Source: Rhodoblastus sp963828185 (GTDB taxonomy: Bacteria > Pseudomonadota > Alphaproteobacteria > Rhizobiales > Beijerinckiaceae). From it: 64,000 nucleotides of DNA. Under the pieces are notes generated by a model. That model did no database searches. It worked only from the letters and a program-made list of their open reading frames with translations, and was not told the origin of the DNA. This document shows, one piece after another, positions 1-8,808 of this stretch (the stretch's first letter is position 1; every line of letters begins with the position of its first letter). A program made the position numbers and the translations under genes. The DNA lies in the NCBI GenBank assembly GCA_963828185.1, contig CAWHDV010000007.1, forward strand, positions 121,531 through 185,530, read 5' to 3'.

Positions 1-940
1 GCGACGCGCCATTATCGAAGCGCAGCCCGTCTGGCCCTGCCTCGACTCCAAGCTCCCGCCACAGGCTGGGCAGGTCGGTCGAGACCGGCTCGTAGCGCAT
101 GCGCTCATAGAGCGGCGTCATGACCGAGACGCCGACCGCGCTGTCCGCAACATCCAGAATCCGACCGACAGGCCATTCGACCTCGTGGTCGCCGCCGGCC
201 CGCAGAACCCCGCGCATCGCCTGTTGCAATCCGCGCCGATTGGCGGTCTTGCGGCGATAACCGATATCGGCCAGGAGGCAGAACAGCGCGCCTCCCCAAT
301 AGGTGCTGGCCCAGGTCTGGGTCTTGTCCAGCCCGCTGTCGCCGGGAGCCGGCAGGCCTTTCGGCATGTCACGCGCCATGTCGGCCCAGATCGAGGCGGG
401 CGTGAGGTAGCCGGCTTCGGCCCGCGCGATCGGCTCGATATAGACGGCGAGGCCTTCGGCGAGCCAGAGATGGCGACGCGCGACGTCGGGCAGCGCGAGA
501 TGGACCATTTCATGTGTCATCATCCAGTCGCGCTGGAGATCGTCCTCGTCGGCGTTTTCGCCCAGCAGCATGCGGATCGCCGCGCCGTCATAGCCCCAGG
601 TGGTCCCGCCGCGCACGCCCGGCCCCGCGACCGGGACGATCAGTATCCTGACGGAGGGGACAGGGAAGCGGCCATAATAGGCGGTGACGGACCTGGCCGC
701 CCGGTCGAGCCATTCAAGGATCGGCCGAAGCGGCAGGTCAAGCTTTCCGGGCGCAAAGGCGAGTTCGATCTCGCCGCCGCGCACGGGAATCCGTGTTTTG
801 GCCAGCGCGTCGAAAACCGCGCGGGGCATCCCCCCGCCCGACAGAAACGACTTTTTTTCGGCCGGATTGGCGAAAACCCGACCGAAAATGGCCTCCGCCG
901 CCGTGGCGGCGATGAAGCCGAGGGATCCGCGGCGATTCAT
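1..940 (-). CDS. Gluzincin-like metallopeptidase (peptidase MA-like), C-terminus cut by window edge
   Basis: An open frame starts at ATG 940 and runs off the left edge without a stop, giving about 313 visible residues. The start is preceded by a good GGAGA ribosome site. The N-terminus (MNRRGSLGF...) resembles a short export signal. A zinc-binding HEMVH motif lies at residues 143-147, followed by WLAEGLA with a likely third ligand Glu at 162; this HExxH-E arrangement is that of gluzincin peptidases. Later aromatic-rich text (TWASTYWGGALF) fits the same fold. It is probably a periplasmic peptidase of unknown substrate. It lies 75 bp downstream of the DUF255 gene on the same strand and is probably co-transcribed with it. 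Confidence 0.75.
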   Translation of the reverse strand, partial: MNRRGSLGFIAATAAEAIFGRVFANPAEKKSFLSGGGMPRAVFDALAKTRIPVRGGEIELAFAPGKLDLPLRPILEWLDRAARSVTAYYGRFPVPSVRILIVPVAGPGVRGGTTWGYDGAAIRMLLGENADEDDLQRDWMMTHEMVHLALPDVARRHLWLAEGLAVYIEPIARAEAGYLTPASIWADMARDMPKGLPAPGDSGLDKTQTWASTYWGGALFCLLADIGYRRKTANRRGLQQAMRGVLRAGGDHEVEWPVGRILDVADSAVGVSVMTPLYERMRYEPVSTDLPSLWRELGVEAGPDGLRFDNGAS

Positions 941-1015
941 TTGCAGTCTCCTTCGCCCCTCAGCCTCGTAAAGCCTCCCACAAAAACAGCTCGTTTGCAT
1001 GGCCAGTGGGCCGCC

Positions 1016-2812
1016 TCATTGCTCCGACTTCTGAACGGTCCCCCGCCGCATCATCCTGTCGATGGCCTGCGTCAGGTCTGCGGCGGAAAAAACCGGCAGC
1101 GAGCAGGTGTGGTTGGCGCAGGCGAAGGCCGCCGCGCGATCCATTTCCGGATAGGTCACGTCCGGGTTCGCCAGCGGGCCCTCGCGCGTGTCCCACCAAT
1201 CCAGCCGCTTGTAGATCGCCGGAAAGGCGCGGGCGGCCAGGTCGAGCTTTTGCGCAGCGGGGTCGTCCTTGTGGCCAACGATGGTGATATGGGTCGGCTC
1301 GGAGCCAATCTCCACGTCGGCGAGCAGCACGCCGGGAAGCGGATATTGCGCGCCAGCCGCGAAACCGACGGCGGCGCGCATGGCATGGGCGGCGAGAGCG
1401 GCGAAAGCCTGGTCGCCCGAATAGCGGAAAAGCAGGTTCATGAAGCGGGCGACGCTGGTCTGGTCGTCGAGCTGCAAGGCCGAGCGCCGGAACACGCCGA
1501 CGCCGGCCGCAGGCGTCGCCGTCTCGCGAAAGCCGCCGGACGCGTCCTTGAAGGTCGCGCCGATGAAGCGCCCGGCGCCGCGAGCGTCTTTCAGCCAGGC
1601 GCGGTCGCCGGTCGAGGCGTAGAGAGAGATGAACGCCTGCCCCATCGCCAAGGTGTCACCGAGGAAAGGTCCGCCGCGATCCTTTTCGTCATGCCTGAAG
1701 CCGCCGCCGGGGAGCGCGCGATTGGCAAGGACCCAGCGCGCGGCCCGTTCCGCCGCCTCCAGCGCGCCACTGTCGCCCGTGGCGTCGGAAGCAGCTGCAA
1801 GCCCGCTGATCGCCCAACCATTCTCGCGCGCATAAAGGTGCTTGTCGATGCGGGGCAGGCCGAGCTTGCGCCGCGCGGAATCGTCGAGGGCGTAATAATG
1901 TTCGCCGTCGATCCTGGCGTTGAGGTCCGCGTCCTGGCTCACGTAAAAGCCGCCCTCTGGCGCGAGCAGGAAATGCGTCATGTAGCCGTCGATCTCTTTC
2001 GCCGCCTGAAGGTAGCGGGGATCGCGCCAAAGCGCGTAGGCTTGCGCATATTGCCGCAGATATTGCGCCTGCACCGAGATGATCTTCTCGTAATGCGGCG
2101 ACGCCCAGTCGGGCGTGGCGGAATATTGGTCGACGCCGCCCCACACGGGATCGATCAGCGCCAAGGCGGCGTCGAGCGTCTTGCGCGCCTGCGACTGCGC
2201 CTGCGCGTCGCCATTCTCGGCAAGTTCGATGTCGAGATCCATGGCGTCGGGGACGATGAAATGCTGGCCGTCGCCCCAGCCGCCGTGTTCGGAATCATAG
2301 GATTCGTTGAAACTTTTCAACAAGGCCGTGTGCAAAAATTTCGACAGGAAGGCGCTTTGGGCTGGCGCCGGCGCGGCCTCGTCGACGACCGAGGGGCCGG
2401 GCGTCGGGTCGGCGATCACCGCCTTCAACAGCGCCGCCATGCGGTCGGGCTCGATATAGCCGCGCCGCTTGGCGATCTCGGATCCGTCGGCCGCAAAAAT
2501 AATCGTCGCCGGCCAGCCCCAGTCGCCGTAGCGGCTTGCGAGGTCGGGGCTCGCGTCCTGGTCCGCCCGCACGGCGATGAATTTCTGGCCGATCAGCGTC
2601 TCGACCCCGGGATTGGCATAGGTTTTCTCGTCCATGACATGGCACCAATGACACCACACCGCTTCGAGATCGAGGATGACGAAGCGATGTTCCGCCTTCG
2701 CGCGGGCGAACACGGCGGGGTCCCAGCCCGTCCAGTTGATCGGCGGGTCGGCCAGAGCCGGGCTGGCGGCGCATAGGGCCGCGAGCAGGGCCGCATGACG
2801 GATCTTTTTCAT
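1016..2812 (-). CDS. Exported DUF255/thioredoxin-fold protein (YyaL/SSP411-like)
   Basis: The product is 598 residues from ATG 2812; a longer in-frame start at 2881 exists, but 2812 has a strong GGGAGGAAAG ribosome site and places a clean signal peptide first (MKKIRHAALLAALCAASPALA, cut near residue 21). The thioredoxin-like domain carries WCHWCH at residues 53-58, the hallmark of the DUF255 family. A long alpha/alpha-barrel-like C-terminal part follows with many Trp, Tyr and Gly residues. Family members are usually cytoplasmic, so the signal peptide is notable: this copy probably acts in the periplasm, possibly in thiol or cofactor chemistry. The reaction is not known. Confidence 0.85.
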   Translation of the reverse strand: MKKIRHAALLAALCAASPALADPPINWTGWDPAVFARAKAEHRFVILDLEAVWCHWCHVMDEKTYANPGVETLIGQKFIAVRADQDASPDLASRYGDWGWPATIIFAADGSEIAKRRGYIEPDRMAALLKAVIADPTPGPSVVDEAAPAPAQSAFLSKFLHTALLKSFNESYDSEHGGWGDGQHFIVPDAMDLDIELAENGDAQAQSQARKTLDAALALIDPVWGGVDQYSATPDWASPHYEKIISVQAQYLRQYAQAYALWRDPRYLQAAKEIDGYMTHFLLAPEGGFYVSQDADLNARIDGEHYYALDDSARRKLGLPRIDKHLYARENGWAISGLAAASDATGDSGALEAAERAARWVLANRALPGGGFRHDEKDRGGPFLGDTLAMGQAFISLYASTGDRAWLKDARGAGRFIGATFKDASGGFRETATPAAGVGVFRRSALQLDDQTSVARFMNLLFRYSGDQAFAALAAHAMRAAVGFAAGAQYPLPGVLLADVEIGSEPTHITIVGHKDDPAAQKLDLAARAFPAIYKRLDWWDTREGPLANPDVTYPEMDRAAAFACANHTCSLPVFSAADLTQAIDRMMRRGTVQKSEQ

Positions 2813-2893
2813 CTTTCCTCCCGGATATGCATCCCCGAGGGGCGAAAAAACGCCCTCTCCCGCCTGTACGAAATCCTGCAACGAAAGTTTCGC

Positions 2894-2918
2894 TGAACCT
2901 TGGGGGCGCGAAGCGGTT
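2894..2918 (+). promoter_or_regulatory. Candidate ECF-type promoter for the sigma factor operon
   Basis: TGAAC at 2894-2898 and GGTT at 2915-2918 are separated by 16 bases, close to the GGAAC-N16-CGTT pattern of EcfG and related ECF sigma factors. It lies 68 bp before the GTG start of the sigma gene, so it could serve self-activation or control by the general stress sigma. The match is imperfect. Confidence 0.35.
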
Positions 2919-2985
2919 ATGCAGAGAGGTCACCAAGCGGCGGCGATCAAGCTAGGCTCATCGTGGTCTCGGAAAGGCTTTTCGC

Positions 2986-3531
2986 GTGCAGGACACCTTC
3001 GCTCCGCTCATTCGCGCTTCCGCGGCGGGAGACCGCCAGGCTTTTCGCGCGCTGTACGAGCAAGCGTCACCGAAACTTTTCGGCGTCATCCTCCGTATCA
3101 TCCGTGACCGGCAGGAAGCCGAGGACGCCTTGCAGGACGTGTTCCTGCGCATCTGGAAGAACGCCGGCCGTTACGCGCCGGAATTGGGCGAGCCGCTGGC
3201 CTGGATGGTTTCGATCGCCCGCAACCGGGCGATCGACTTCACCCGGGTCAAGAAGCCAGTCCGGCGCGAGCCGGGGGAAGACGGCGTGGACTGGCTGGAA
3301 AAGATCGCCGACACCCGCGACGATGTCGGGCGGGCCATGGACGCCTCGACCTTGCGCTTCTGCCTCGAGCGGATTCGCGAGCCGATCCGCTCCTGTGTCA
3401 TGCTCGCTTATTGCGAAGGGGTTTCGCGCGAGGAGCTGGCGGACCGCTTCGAGCGGCCCGTCAATACGATCAAGACCCTGCTGCATCGCGCCCTCGGGGC
3501 GCTGAAGACCTGCCTGGACCAGAATGGATGA
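2986..3531 (+). CDS. ECF RNA polymerase sigma factor (SigK-like)
   Basis: A 181-residue sigma-70 family protein of the extracytoplasmic function type. The start is GTG 2986 with GGAAAGG eight bases upstream. Region 2 is recognisable around residues 20-90 (AFRALYEQASPKLFG, DALQDVFLRIW, AWMVSIARNRAIDF), and region 4 around 125-180 (LAYCEGVSREELADRF followed by NTIKTLLHRAL, a helix-turn-helix). It directs RNA polymerase to a small regulon held in check by its anti-sigma partner. It overlaps the anti-sigma gene by four bases (ATGA), so translation is coupled. The signal it responds to is not evident. Confidence 0.92.
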   Translation: MQDTFAPLIRASAAGDRQAFRALYEQASPKLFGVILRIIRDRQEAEDALQDVFLRIWKNAGRYAPELGEPLAWMVSIARNRAIDFTRVKKPVRREPGEDGVDWLEKIADTRDDVGRAMDASTLRFCLERIREPIRSCVMLAYCEGVSREELADRFERPVNTIKTLLHRALGALKTCLDQNG

Positions 3532-4217
3532 ATGACGAACTCGACATGCGCGCTGCAGAATATGTGCTCGGAACGCTCGACGCCGACGAGCGCAGGGAAT
3601 TCCAGCGCGAGCTCGACGCCGACCCACAGGCCCGCGCCGCCGTGGCCGCTTGGGAAAAAAGACTCGCGCCGCTTGCCTCGCTGGCCGCGGAGGCGCCGCC
3701 GCCGGCCGGCCTGTGGTCCCGCATCGAAGGCGCCCTGCCTGCCGCCGAAGCGCCGCCGGCGATCGCCGACAATGTCGTCGCCTTGCGACGCGCGGCGAAA
3801 AACTGGCGGCGCGCGGCGATTTTTTCGGGCGCCCTTGCGGCGGCCTTGGCGATTTTTGTCGTCGACAGGGAAATGCTCGCGCCGCCTCAGGCGGGCATGT
3901 TCTTCGCCGCCGTCAATCGCGGCGGCAATGAACCGGCGCTGATCGTGCGCGTCGACATGGCGACGCGCACGGTCTATGTGCGGCCCGTCTCCGCGGAGAC
4001 GCCGCCGGGCAAGAGCCTGGAGCTGTGGGTGATCCCGCCGGGCGAGAAGCCGAAATCCATGGGGCTCGTCAGTTCGGCCTCCGAACGCCTGTCGGCGCCG
4101 AAGGGGATTCCGATCGAAAAGGCGGTGTTCGCGGTGTCAGTCGAACCGCCCGGCGGCTCGCCGACCGGCGCCCCGACCGGGCCCGTCGTCTATTCCGGCG
4201 CGCTGGTCAAGGAATGA
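3528..4217 (+). CDS. Membrane anti-sigma factor (RskA-like)
   Basis: A 229-residue partner of the preceding sigma factor, starting at ATG 3528 inside the sigma stop codon. The N-terminal 75 residues (MRAAEYVLGTLDADERREF...) form the typical sigma-binding anti-sigma domain, without the zinc HxxxCxxC motif. A single membrane segment (AAIFSGALAAALAIFVV) near residues 100-118 is followed by a periplasmic RskA C-terminal domain with the usual KSLELWVIPPGEKPKSMGLV block. In this family, regulated proteolysis of the membrane protein frees the sigma factor. The gene overlaps the next one by ATGA. Confidence 0.9.
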   Translation: MNDELDMRAAEYVLGTLDADERREFQRELDADPQARAAVAAWEKRLAPLASLAAEAPPPAGLWSRIEGALPAAEAPPAIADNVVALRRAAKNWRRAAIFSGALAAALAIFVVDREMLAPPQAGMFFAAVNRGGNEPALIVRVDMATRTVYVRPVSAETPPGKSLELWVIPPGEKPKSMGLVSSASERLSAPKGIPIEKAVFAVSVEPPGGSPTGAPTGPVVYSGALVKE

Positions 4218-4621
4218 ACGCCCGATTTTTCCGCATGGCCGGCGTCGGCTTCGTCGCGTTGCTGTTCCTGACGAGCGGGACCTGCCATTTCCTGCTCACT
4301 CGGTTTTTCGTGGCGATCATGCCGCCCTGGCTGCCATTCCATCGCGCGGCGGTTTACGTCAGCGGCTTTTTCGAGCTTCTCGGCGCGGCGGGGTTGATGT
4401 TTGCGTCAACGCGCCGCGCGGCCGGCGTCGGACTGTTCGCTTTGACAATTCTCGTGACGCCCGCCAATCTGCATATGTGGCTGCATCCCGAGCTTTTCCC
4501 GGCTTTCTCCGAAAGCCTGCTGTTCTGGCGCCTGCCGGCGCAGGCGGTCCTGCTCGCCATCATCTGGTTTTCGGCGATTCGTCCCCACGCGGTCCGCGAG
4601 CAGGCCGTCCGCGAAATCTGA
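4214..4621 (+). CDS. DoxX-family membrane protein
   Basis: A 135-residue integral membrane protein with about four hydrophobic segments (GFVALLFLTSGTCHFLL, AAVYVSGFFELLGAAGLMF, GLFALTILVTPANLHMW, LPAQAVLLAIIWFSAI). Start ATG 4214 overlaps the anti-sigma stop by four bases and is preceded by AAGGA, so it is the third gene of a coupled sigma/anti-sigma operon. The H-M-W and ELLGAAG positions fit DoxX-like proteins, whose members act near quinone or thiol redox chemistry at the membrane. A redox or envelope-stress role for the operon is inference. Confidence 0.78.
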   Translation: MNARFFRMAGVGFVALLFLTSGTCHFLLTRFFVAIMPPWLPFHRAAVYVSGFFELLGAAGLMFASTRRAAGVGLFALTILVTPANLHMWLHPELFPAFSESLLFWRLPAQAVLLAIIWFSAIRPHAVREQAVREI

Positions 4622-4970
4622 GCTCTTGCGCGACCGCGTCCCATCTCGCCGGGCCCTGTTCTGTCGCGCGAGACTCGCAAAGCCGTTCGTCGACAGGGGC
4701 TTCATGTTCGTCTGCGGCGTACGGATTGTGCAGTTGATCTGCCGCGACATCTTCGCCGGCGTGAATTGTCTTTTGGCGAGGGAGGTTAAGCGGTCTGATG
4801 CGGCGAGCTTGTCAAACAGCGGCTTGCCGACGGCGATCCGCGACCGCAATATGAAACCGCTCCGGCTCGACGAACCCGCTTGGCGCCATAATTGTTCATA
4901 TGCGAAAATGGCGACGAACGCCGGGGATGCGATCGGCGCAAGCGGCGCTCAAACGACGGGAATGCAATAA
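4622..4970. other. Gene-free stretch
   Basis: About 350 bases lie between the DoxX gene and the next small gene. A 114-codon open frame exists on the plus strand (4626-4970), but its composition (many Arg, Ser, Cys) and lack of a ribosome site argue against it. No convincing promoter, RNA or repeat was seen. Confidence 0.5.
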
Positions 4971-5342
4971 ATGTCCGAGTTCAGCGACCTTTTCCTGGAA
5001 TTGCGAACCATCCTCGATGACCCGGACGGCTATTATTCGCAAATCAGCCCGCAGCTCGACCCGAATCTGGTCGACAAGCTGCACGCCTACGCGGCGTCGC
5101 GCAACATTCCGCTCCAGCAGGCCATTTTGAACGCCTTGCAGCTGTTCATGCTGTCGTCCGCCGAGGACGCCTGGCGTAAACTATCCGCAGGCGCGGCGGC
5201 GGAAGACGAGCCCGCCGCCGCGCCGCTGAACATCATCCTCGACCGTTTCCTGGCGATCGCCCTCGATCCGTCCCGGCAGAAGGCGATCGAGGGACGCGAC
5301 ATGCCCTCGATCCTCAACCAGTTCCGGCGCATTGCCGAATAG
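4971..5342 (+). CDS. Small hypothetical protein, 123 aa
   Basis: Open frame from ATG 4971 with a weak GGGAA ribosome site nine bases upstream. The product is soluble, mostly helical and acidic in the middle (AAEDEPAAAP), beginning MSEFSDLFLELRTILDDPDGYY. A helical stretch resembling a ribbon-helix-helix flank (DPNLVDKLHAYAASRNIPLQQAILNALQLFM, in two parts) is visible, but no known family could be named. It stands alone, converging with the gene at 5465-5887. Codon usage matches its neighbours. Confidence 0.65.
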   Translation: MSEFSDLFLELRTILDDPDGYYSQISPQLDPNLVDKLHAYAASRNIPLQQAILNALQLFMLSSAEDAWRKLSAGAAAEDEPAAAPLNIILDRFLAIALDPSRQKAIEGRDMPSILNQFRRIAE

Positions 5343-5464
5343 TTCTTCGCTCGCGACCGCAAAAACGCCGACGTCATCGACATCGGCGGGAGATTTCGTG
5401 CAGTCGTCCTCTGCGCCGCAGCGGCCTCCCGGGCGAGACGCCGCCGCCGGTCGCGCGCAAAAGA

Positions 5465-5887
5465 TCATTCCGCCGGTTCGAGCTCCACCATCGGCTCTTC
5501 GCGAACTTCCGTGGCCTCGATCTCGATTTCCTTCTCGATTTCCTTGCGGATCGGCTTTTCGGCCTCGATCACGCTGACGAGGACGCCGGTTCCGAGACGA
5601 TGCAGGGGCGCTTCAAAGCCGTTGGCGAACTTGACGCCATCATGATGAAGGCCGTCCTCCAGGCGGGTGAAGCAGATATCTTCCACGCCCGTCACCTTGA
5701 AGCTGTCCTGAAGATCGCTCGGAAGGTTTTCAAGCCTCAGCCGCGTCCCGTAGGAGACGCAGACCGCCGTCGTGCAATCGCCTGGCGCCGCCAGGCCGAT
5801 CGAGCCGCTCGGAAAGCGCGTCGTGACGTAGATCTCGCCCTCGCGCGCCGGACGGGACGCATACATTTCGAGTGAGTAGTCGCACAT
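5465..5887 (-). CDS. Conserved hypothetical protein with MCDYS N-terminus, 140 aa
   Basis: The frame extends further upstream to 6145, but the recognisable protein begins at ATG 5887 (MCDYSLEMYASRPAREGE). Small proteins with an MCDYS start followed by ASRPA are common in Hyphomicrobiales and have no known function. A GGAG site lies just upstream. The N-terminal half has conserved-looking Cys and Gly residues (GDCTTAVCVSYGT); the C-terminal tail is highly charged and Glu-rich (KEIEKEIEIEATE). No membrane segment or signal peptide is seen. It is transcribed away from the aldehyde dehydrogenase gene. Confidence 0.75.
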   Translation of the reverse strand: MCDYSLEMYASRPAREGEIYVTTRFPSGSIGLAAPGDCTTAVCVSYGTRLRLENLPSDLQDSFKVTGVEDICFTRLEDGLHHDGVKFANGFEAPLHRLGTGVLVSVIEAEKPIRKEIEKEIEIEATEVREEPMVELEPAE

Positions 5888-6201
5888 CGCATGGCTCCAT
5901 TCATTTGAGCACGGCCTCATCCCCGCGACACGCGCTCGTGCTGGCGCGCGAGGCATGTCTTTTATCGTTATGGGCGGCTTGCATGGACGAGGCGCAAAAT
6001 AACGGCGGCCGCCATTTATTATCGACCTAACAAAGAACTGCGGCGAAAGTTGCATCGCTTGCGCGTCACCGTGTTCACGAATGAATCCGGCCGCCGGAAA
6101 GCCGTGTTGACGCCGTCCGGAGCGGGATTGAAATTCGCGGGTCAAGGCCGCATTTTGCTCTCCTGCGCGCGTGGCGCCATCTTTCCCCTCGAGGCGATGA
6201 C
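5888..6201. promoter_or_regulatory. Divergent intergenic region
   Basis: About 314 bases separate the MCDYS gene and the aldehyde dehydrogenase gene, which are transcribed away from each other, so promoters for both must lie here. The middle is AT-richer (6000-6040, including a TTTATTATCG stretch). No consensus promoter or operator could be assigned with confidence. Confidence 0.4.
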
Positions 6202-7665
6202 ATGACGATTGGACTGGCCGATTCGACCCTTTTCCGCGAGCAGGCGTTTATCGGCGGCGCCTGGGTCGGCGCCGATGACGGCGCCCGTTTCAAGGTCGCC
6301 AATCCCGCCAATGGCGCGGCGCTCGCCGAGGTCGCCGACCTTGGCGTCGCCGAGACGAAGCGGGCCATCGCCGCGGCCGAAGCCGCATGGCCGGCCTGGC
6401 GGGCGAAGACCGCCAAGGAGCGCTCAGCCGTCTTGCGAAAATGGTTCGAGCTGGTGATGGCCGCGCAGGAAGACCTCGCGCGCCTGATGACGCTCGAACA
6501 GGGAAAACCTCTGGTCGAGGCGAAGGGCGAGGTGGCCTATGGCGCGAGTTTTGTCGAATGGTTCGCCGAGGAGGCCAAGCGGGTCTATGGCGACACCATA
6601 CCCGCGCATGGCGCCGACAAGCGCATCGTCGTCATCAAGCAGCCCATCGGCGTGGTCGCGGCGATCACGCCATGGAATTTTCCCATCGCCATGATCACCC
6701 GCAAGGTGGCGCCGGCGCTGGCGGTCGGCTGCCCGGTGGTGGTGAAACCCTCCGAAGACACGCCGCTGTCATGCCTGGCGCTGGCGGCGCTGGCGGAACG
6801 CGCCGGATTGCCGCCGGGCGTGTTCAATGTGGTGACCACCACCCGGGCGGCCGAAGTCGGGCTGGAGCTGACGACCAACCCGAGTGTGCGCAAAGTGTCC
6901 TTCACCGGCTCGACCGAGGTTGGCAAGATCCTGATGCGCCAGTCGGCCTCGACGGTGAAGAAGGTCAGTCTGGAACTCGGCGGCAACGCGCCCTTCATCG
7001 TTTTCGACGACGCCGATCTCGAAGCGGCGGTCGCCGGGGCCATCGCCTCCAAATACCGCAACGCCGGCCAGACCTGCGTCTGCGCCAACCGCCTGCTGGT
7101 GCAGGACGCAATCCACGACGCCTTCGTCGCGAGGCTGAAGACGGCGGTGGAGGGTTTTAGGGTCGGCGACGGTCTGGCACCCGGGGTGACGCAGGGGCCA
7201 CTGATCAACGCCGACGCGGTGGCCAAGGTCGAGTCGCTGCTCGCCGACGCCATCGCCAAGGGCGGAAAACTGGTTATCGGCGGGGCGCGGCACGCGCTCG
7301 GCGGCGAATTCTTCCAGCCGACCATCCTGACCGAGGCGACAACCGGCATGAAACTGGCGCAGGAGGAGATTTTCGGCCCGGTGGCGCCGATCTTCCGTTT
7401 CCGCGACGAGGCGGAGGCCATTCGCATCGCCAACGCCACGCCTTACGGTCTGGCCGCCTATTTCTACGCCCGCGACATCGCCCGCGTCTGGCGCGTCGCC
7501 GAGGCGCTGGAATATGGCATGGTCGGGATCAACGAAGGCCTGATCTCGACCGAACTCGCGCCCTTTGGCGGCGTCAAGCAATCTGGGCTCGGACGCGAGG
7601 GGTCGAAATATGGCGTCGAGGAATTCGTCGAGGTGAAATACATGTGCTTCGGCGGGATCGCGTAG
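6202..7665 (+). CDS. gabD: NAD(P)-dependent succinate-semialdehyde dehydrogenase-type aldehyde dehydrogenase
   Basis: A 487-residue full-length aldehyde dehydrogenase. ATG 6202 follows a GAGGCG ribosome site. Family marks are clear: the TPWNFP block near residue 155, FTGSTEVG near 235, the catalytic Glu in LELGGNAPF near 257, and the catalytic Cys in NAGQTCVCANR near 291. The N-terminus (LFREQAFIGGAWVGADDGARFKV) and overall pattern are those of GabD/DavD, which oxidise succinate semialdehyde to succinate or glutarate semialdehyde to glutarate. No aminotransferase or other GABA gene is adjacent, so the in vivo substrate is uncertain. The gene stands alone. Confidence 0.9.
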   Translation: MTIGLADSTLFREQAFIGGAWVGADDGARFKVANPANGAALAEVADLGVAETKRAIAAAEAAWPAWRAKTAKERSAVLRKWFELVMAAQEDLARLMTLEQGKPLVEAKGEVAYGASFVEWFAEEAKRVYGDTIPAHGADKRIVVIKQPIGVVAAITPWNFPIAMITRKVAPALAVGCPVVVKPSEDTPLSCLALAALAERAGLPPGVFNVVTTTRAAEVGLELTTNPSVRKVSFTGSTEVGKILMRQSASTVKKVSLELGGNAPFIVFDDADLEAAVAGAIASKYRNAGQTCVCANRLLVQDAIHDAFVARLKTAVEGFRVGDGLAPGVTQGPLINADAVAKVESLLADAIAKGGKLVIGGARHALGGEFFQPTILTEATTGMKLAQEEIFGPVAPIFRFRDEAEAIRIANATPYGLAAYFYARDIARVWRVAEALEYGMVGINEGLISTELAPFGGVKQSGLGREGSKYGVEEFVEVKYMCFGGIA

Positions 7666-7946
7666 GGCAGTGGTCTGGAAACGGCGGAGAGCGGAGGGCC
7701 CGGAGCGCCACCGGCAAGGGCAGCATGGCTCCGCATTGCAGACATGGGCGGAGATTTGCACCTGTTTTTTTGCACCGGCCAAACTTTGATTGAGCGGGAA
7801 TCAGCTCCTGGTGCAAAATTTTTGATTTTTGTTCGCGCGAAGTATCGTCACCGCGAGGCCGCGACGACAACAGGGACGGGGCGCTTGCGCCTGGAACCAA
7901 ACTCAAAAGGGGCGCACCAAATACAGCAAGCCGGAAAAAACGAGGA

Positions 7947-8609
7947 TTAACGACGGCCGAAGCTGGGCCGCGAGGAACGTGATGCGCCGTCAGCCGTAAA
8001 GGCTACACGCTCTTCACGCACTGGTGGTGGGTTTGAAGCGCGTGCGGAAACGATAGCGGGCTTCGCGTCGGAGCCGGAGCCGCTCTCGCGCCTCACGTTG
8101 AATATGAACCCGAAGAGAACACTTGCCGCGCCGAAGGCGAATATCGCCAGAGAAACTGAGACATCGAGAAGCCCCAACGGCGCACGCGCGTTGCGAGGAG
8201 ACTGCGGGTCGTAAATGACGGGGACGGTATCGCCGGGATGCAGCGCGTAGCGTCGCGTGTACGGCTGCTGGCCGACCTCGGTCTTGAACAACGAACCGTC
8301 GCGCAGCGGGAATTCAATCGTTGCGGAATCATACCGTGTAACTTGGACATTCTTGTTGGAACCGAACGCTTGCTTCAACTCAGGCTCGACCTTGCAATCG
8401 ATCGGCTCGTGGCTCCATTTATTCTCGGCGGCCTGGAGGCGAGCTACCCAGCATTCGCTTTTCAGCTCCAGAACCTTGGCGCTCGCTGCGACGCCATTCA
8501 AATTAAACTTGATATCCTTCACCAGGATGGCGATGCCCCCGGACGCGATTAGTCCGCCGAGAAGCACCAGCTTTATGCGCCTAATTTCCATGAACCCACT
8601 CGCGTCCAC
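7947..8609 (-). CDS. DUF3592-type membrane protein
   Basis: A 220-residue protein with an N-terminal membrane segment (KLVLLGGLIASGGIAILV), a soluble domain, and a second segment near residues 148-170 (VSVSLAIFAFGAASVLFGFIF). The PGDTVPVIYDPQSPRNA block just before the second segment is the signature of DUF3592 proteins. The C-terminal tail is basic and low in complexity. ATG 8609 and an internal ATG at 8591 are both possible; neither has a strong ribosome site. Base composition is slightly lower in GC than its neighbours, and the gene stands alone, so recent acquisition is possible. Confidence 0.72.
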   Translation of the reverse strand: MDASGFMEIRRIKLVLLGGLIASGGIAILVKDIKFNLNGVAASAKVLELKSECWVARLQAAENKWSHEPIDCKVEPELKQAFGSNKNVQVTRYDSATIEFPLRDGSLFKTEVGQQPYTRRYALHPGDTVPVIYDPQSPRNARAPLGLLDVSVSLAIFAFGAASVLFGFIFNVRRESGSGSDAKPAIVSARASNPPPVREERVAFTADGASRSSRPSFGRR

Positions 8610-8808
8610 ACCTAACGCGCGGCAGTGTGCGCGGAATTGTTGAAACGCGTGTTAACAGAGTCGTCGCCCGATAAGCCCATATGGAACTTGGCCGAAAGTG
8701 GCTTCGATTGCCGCATCTGATAGCCAAGCAACGGGCAGGTTTCGGCACACGACAAGACGGTCGCTTACCCGGTCAGGGACGTCAGCCATGAGCCCGAAGG
8801 AGACGATT

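Noticed and set aside
185..2776. An 863-codon open frame on the plus strand
   Set aside because: It lies opposite two well-supported genes (metallopeptidase-like and DUF255) and has typical antisense composition (Arg, Gly, His, Asp-rich) without domain; a high-GC artefact.
4626..4970. A 114-codon plus-strand frame
   Set aside because: No ribosome site, irregular composition and no motif.
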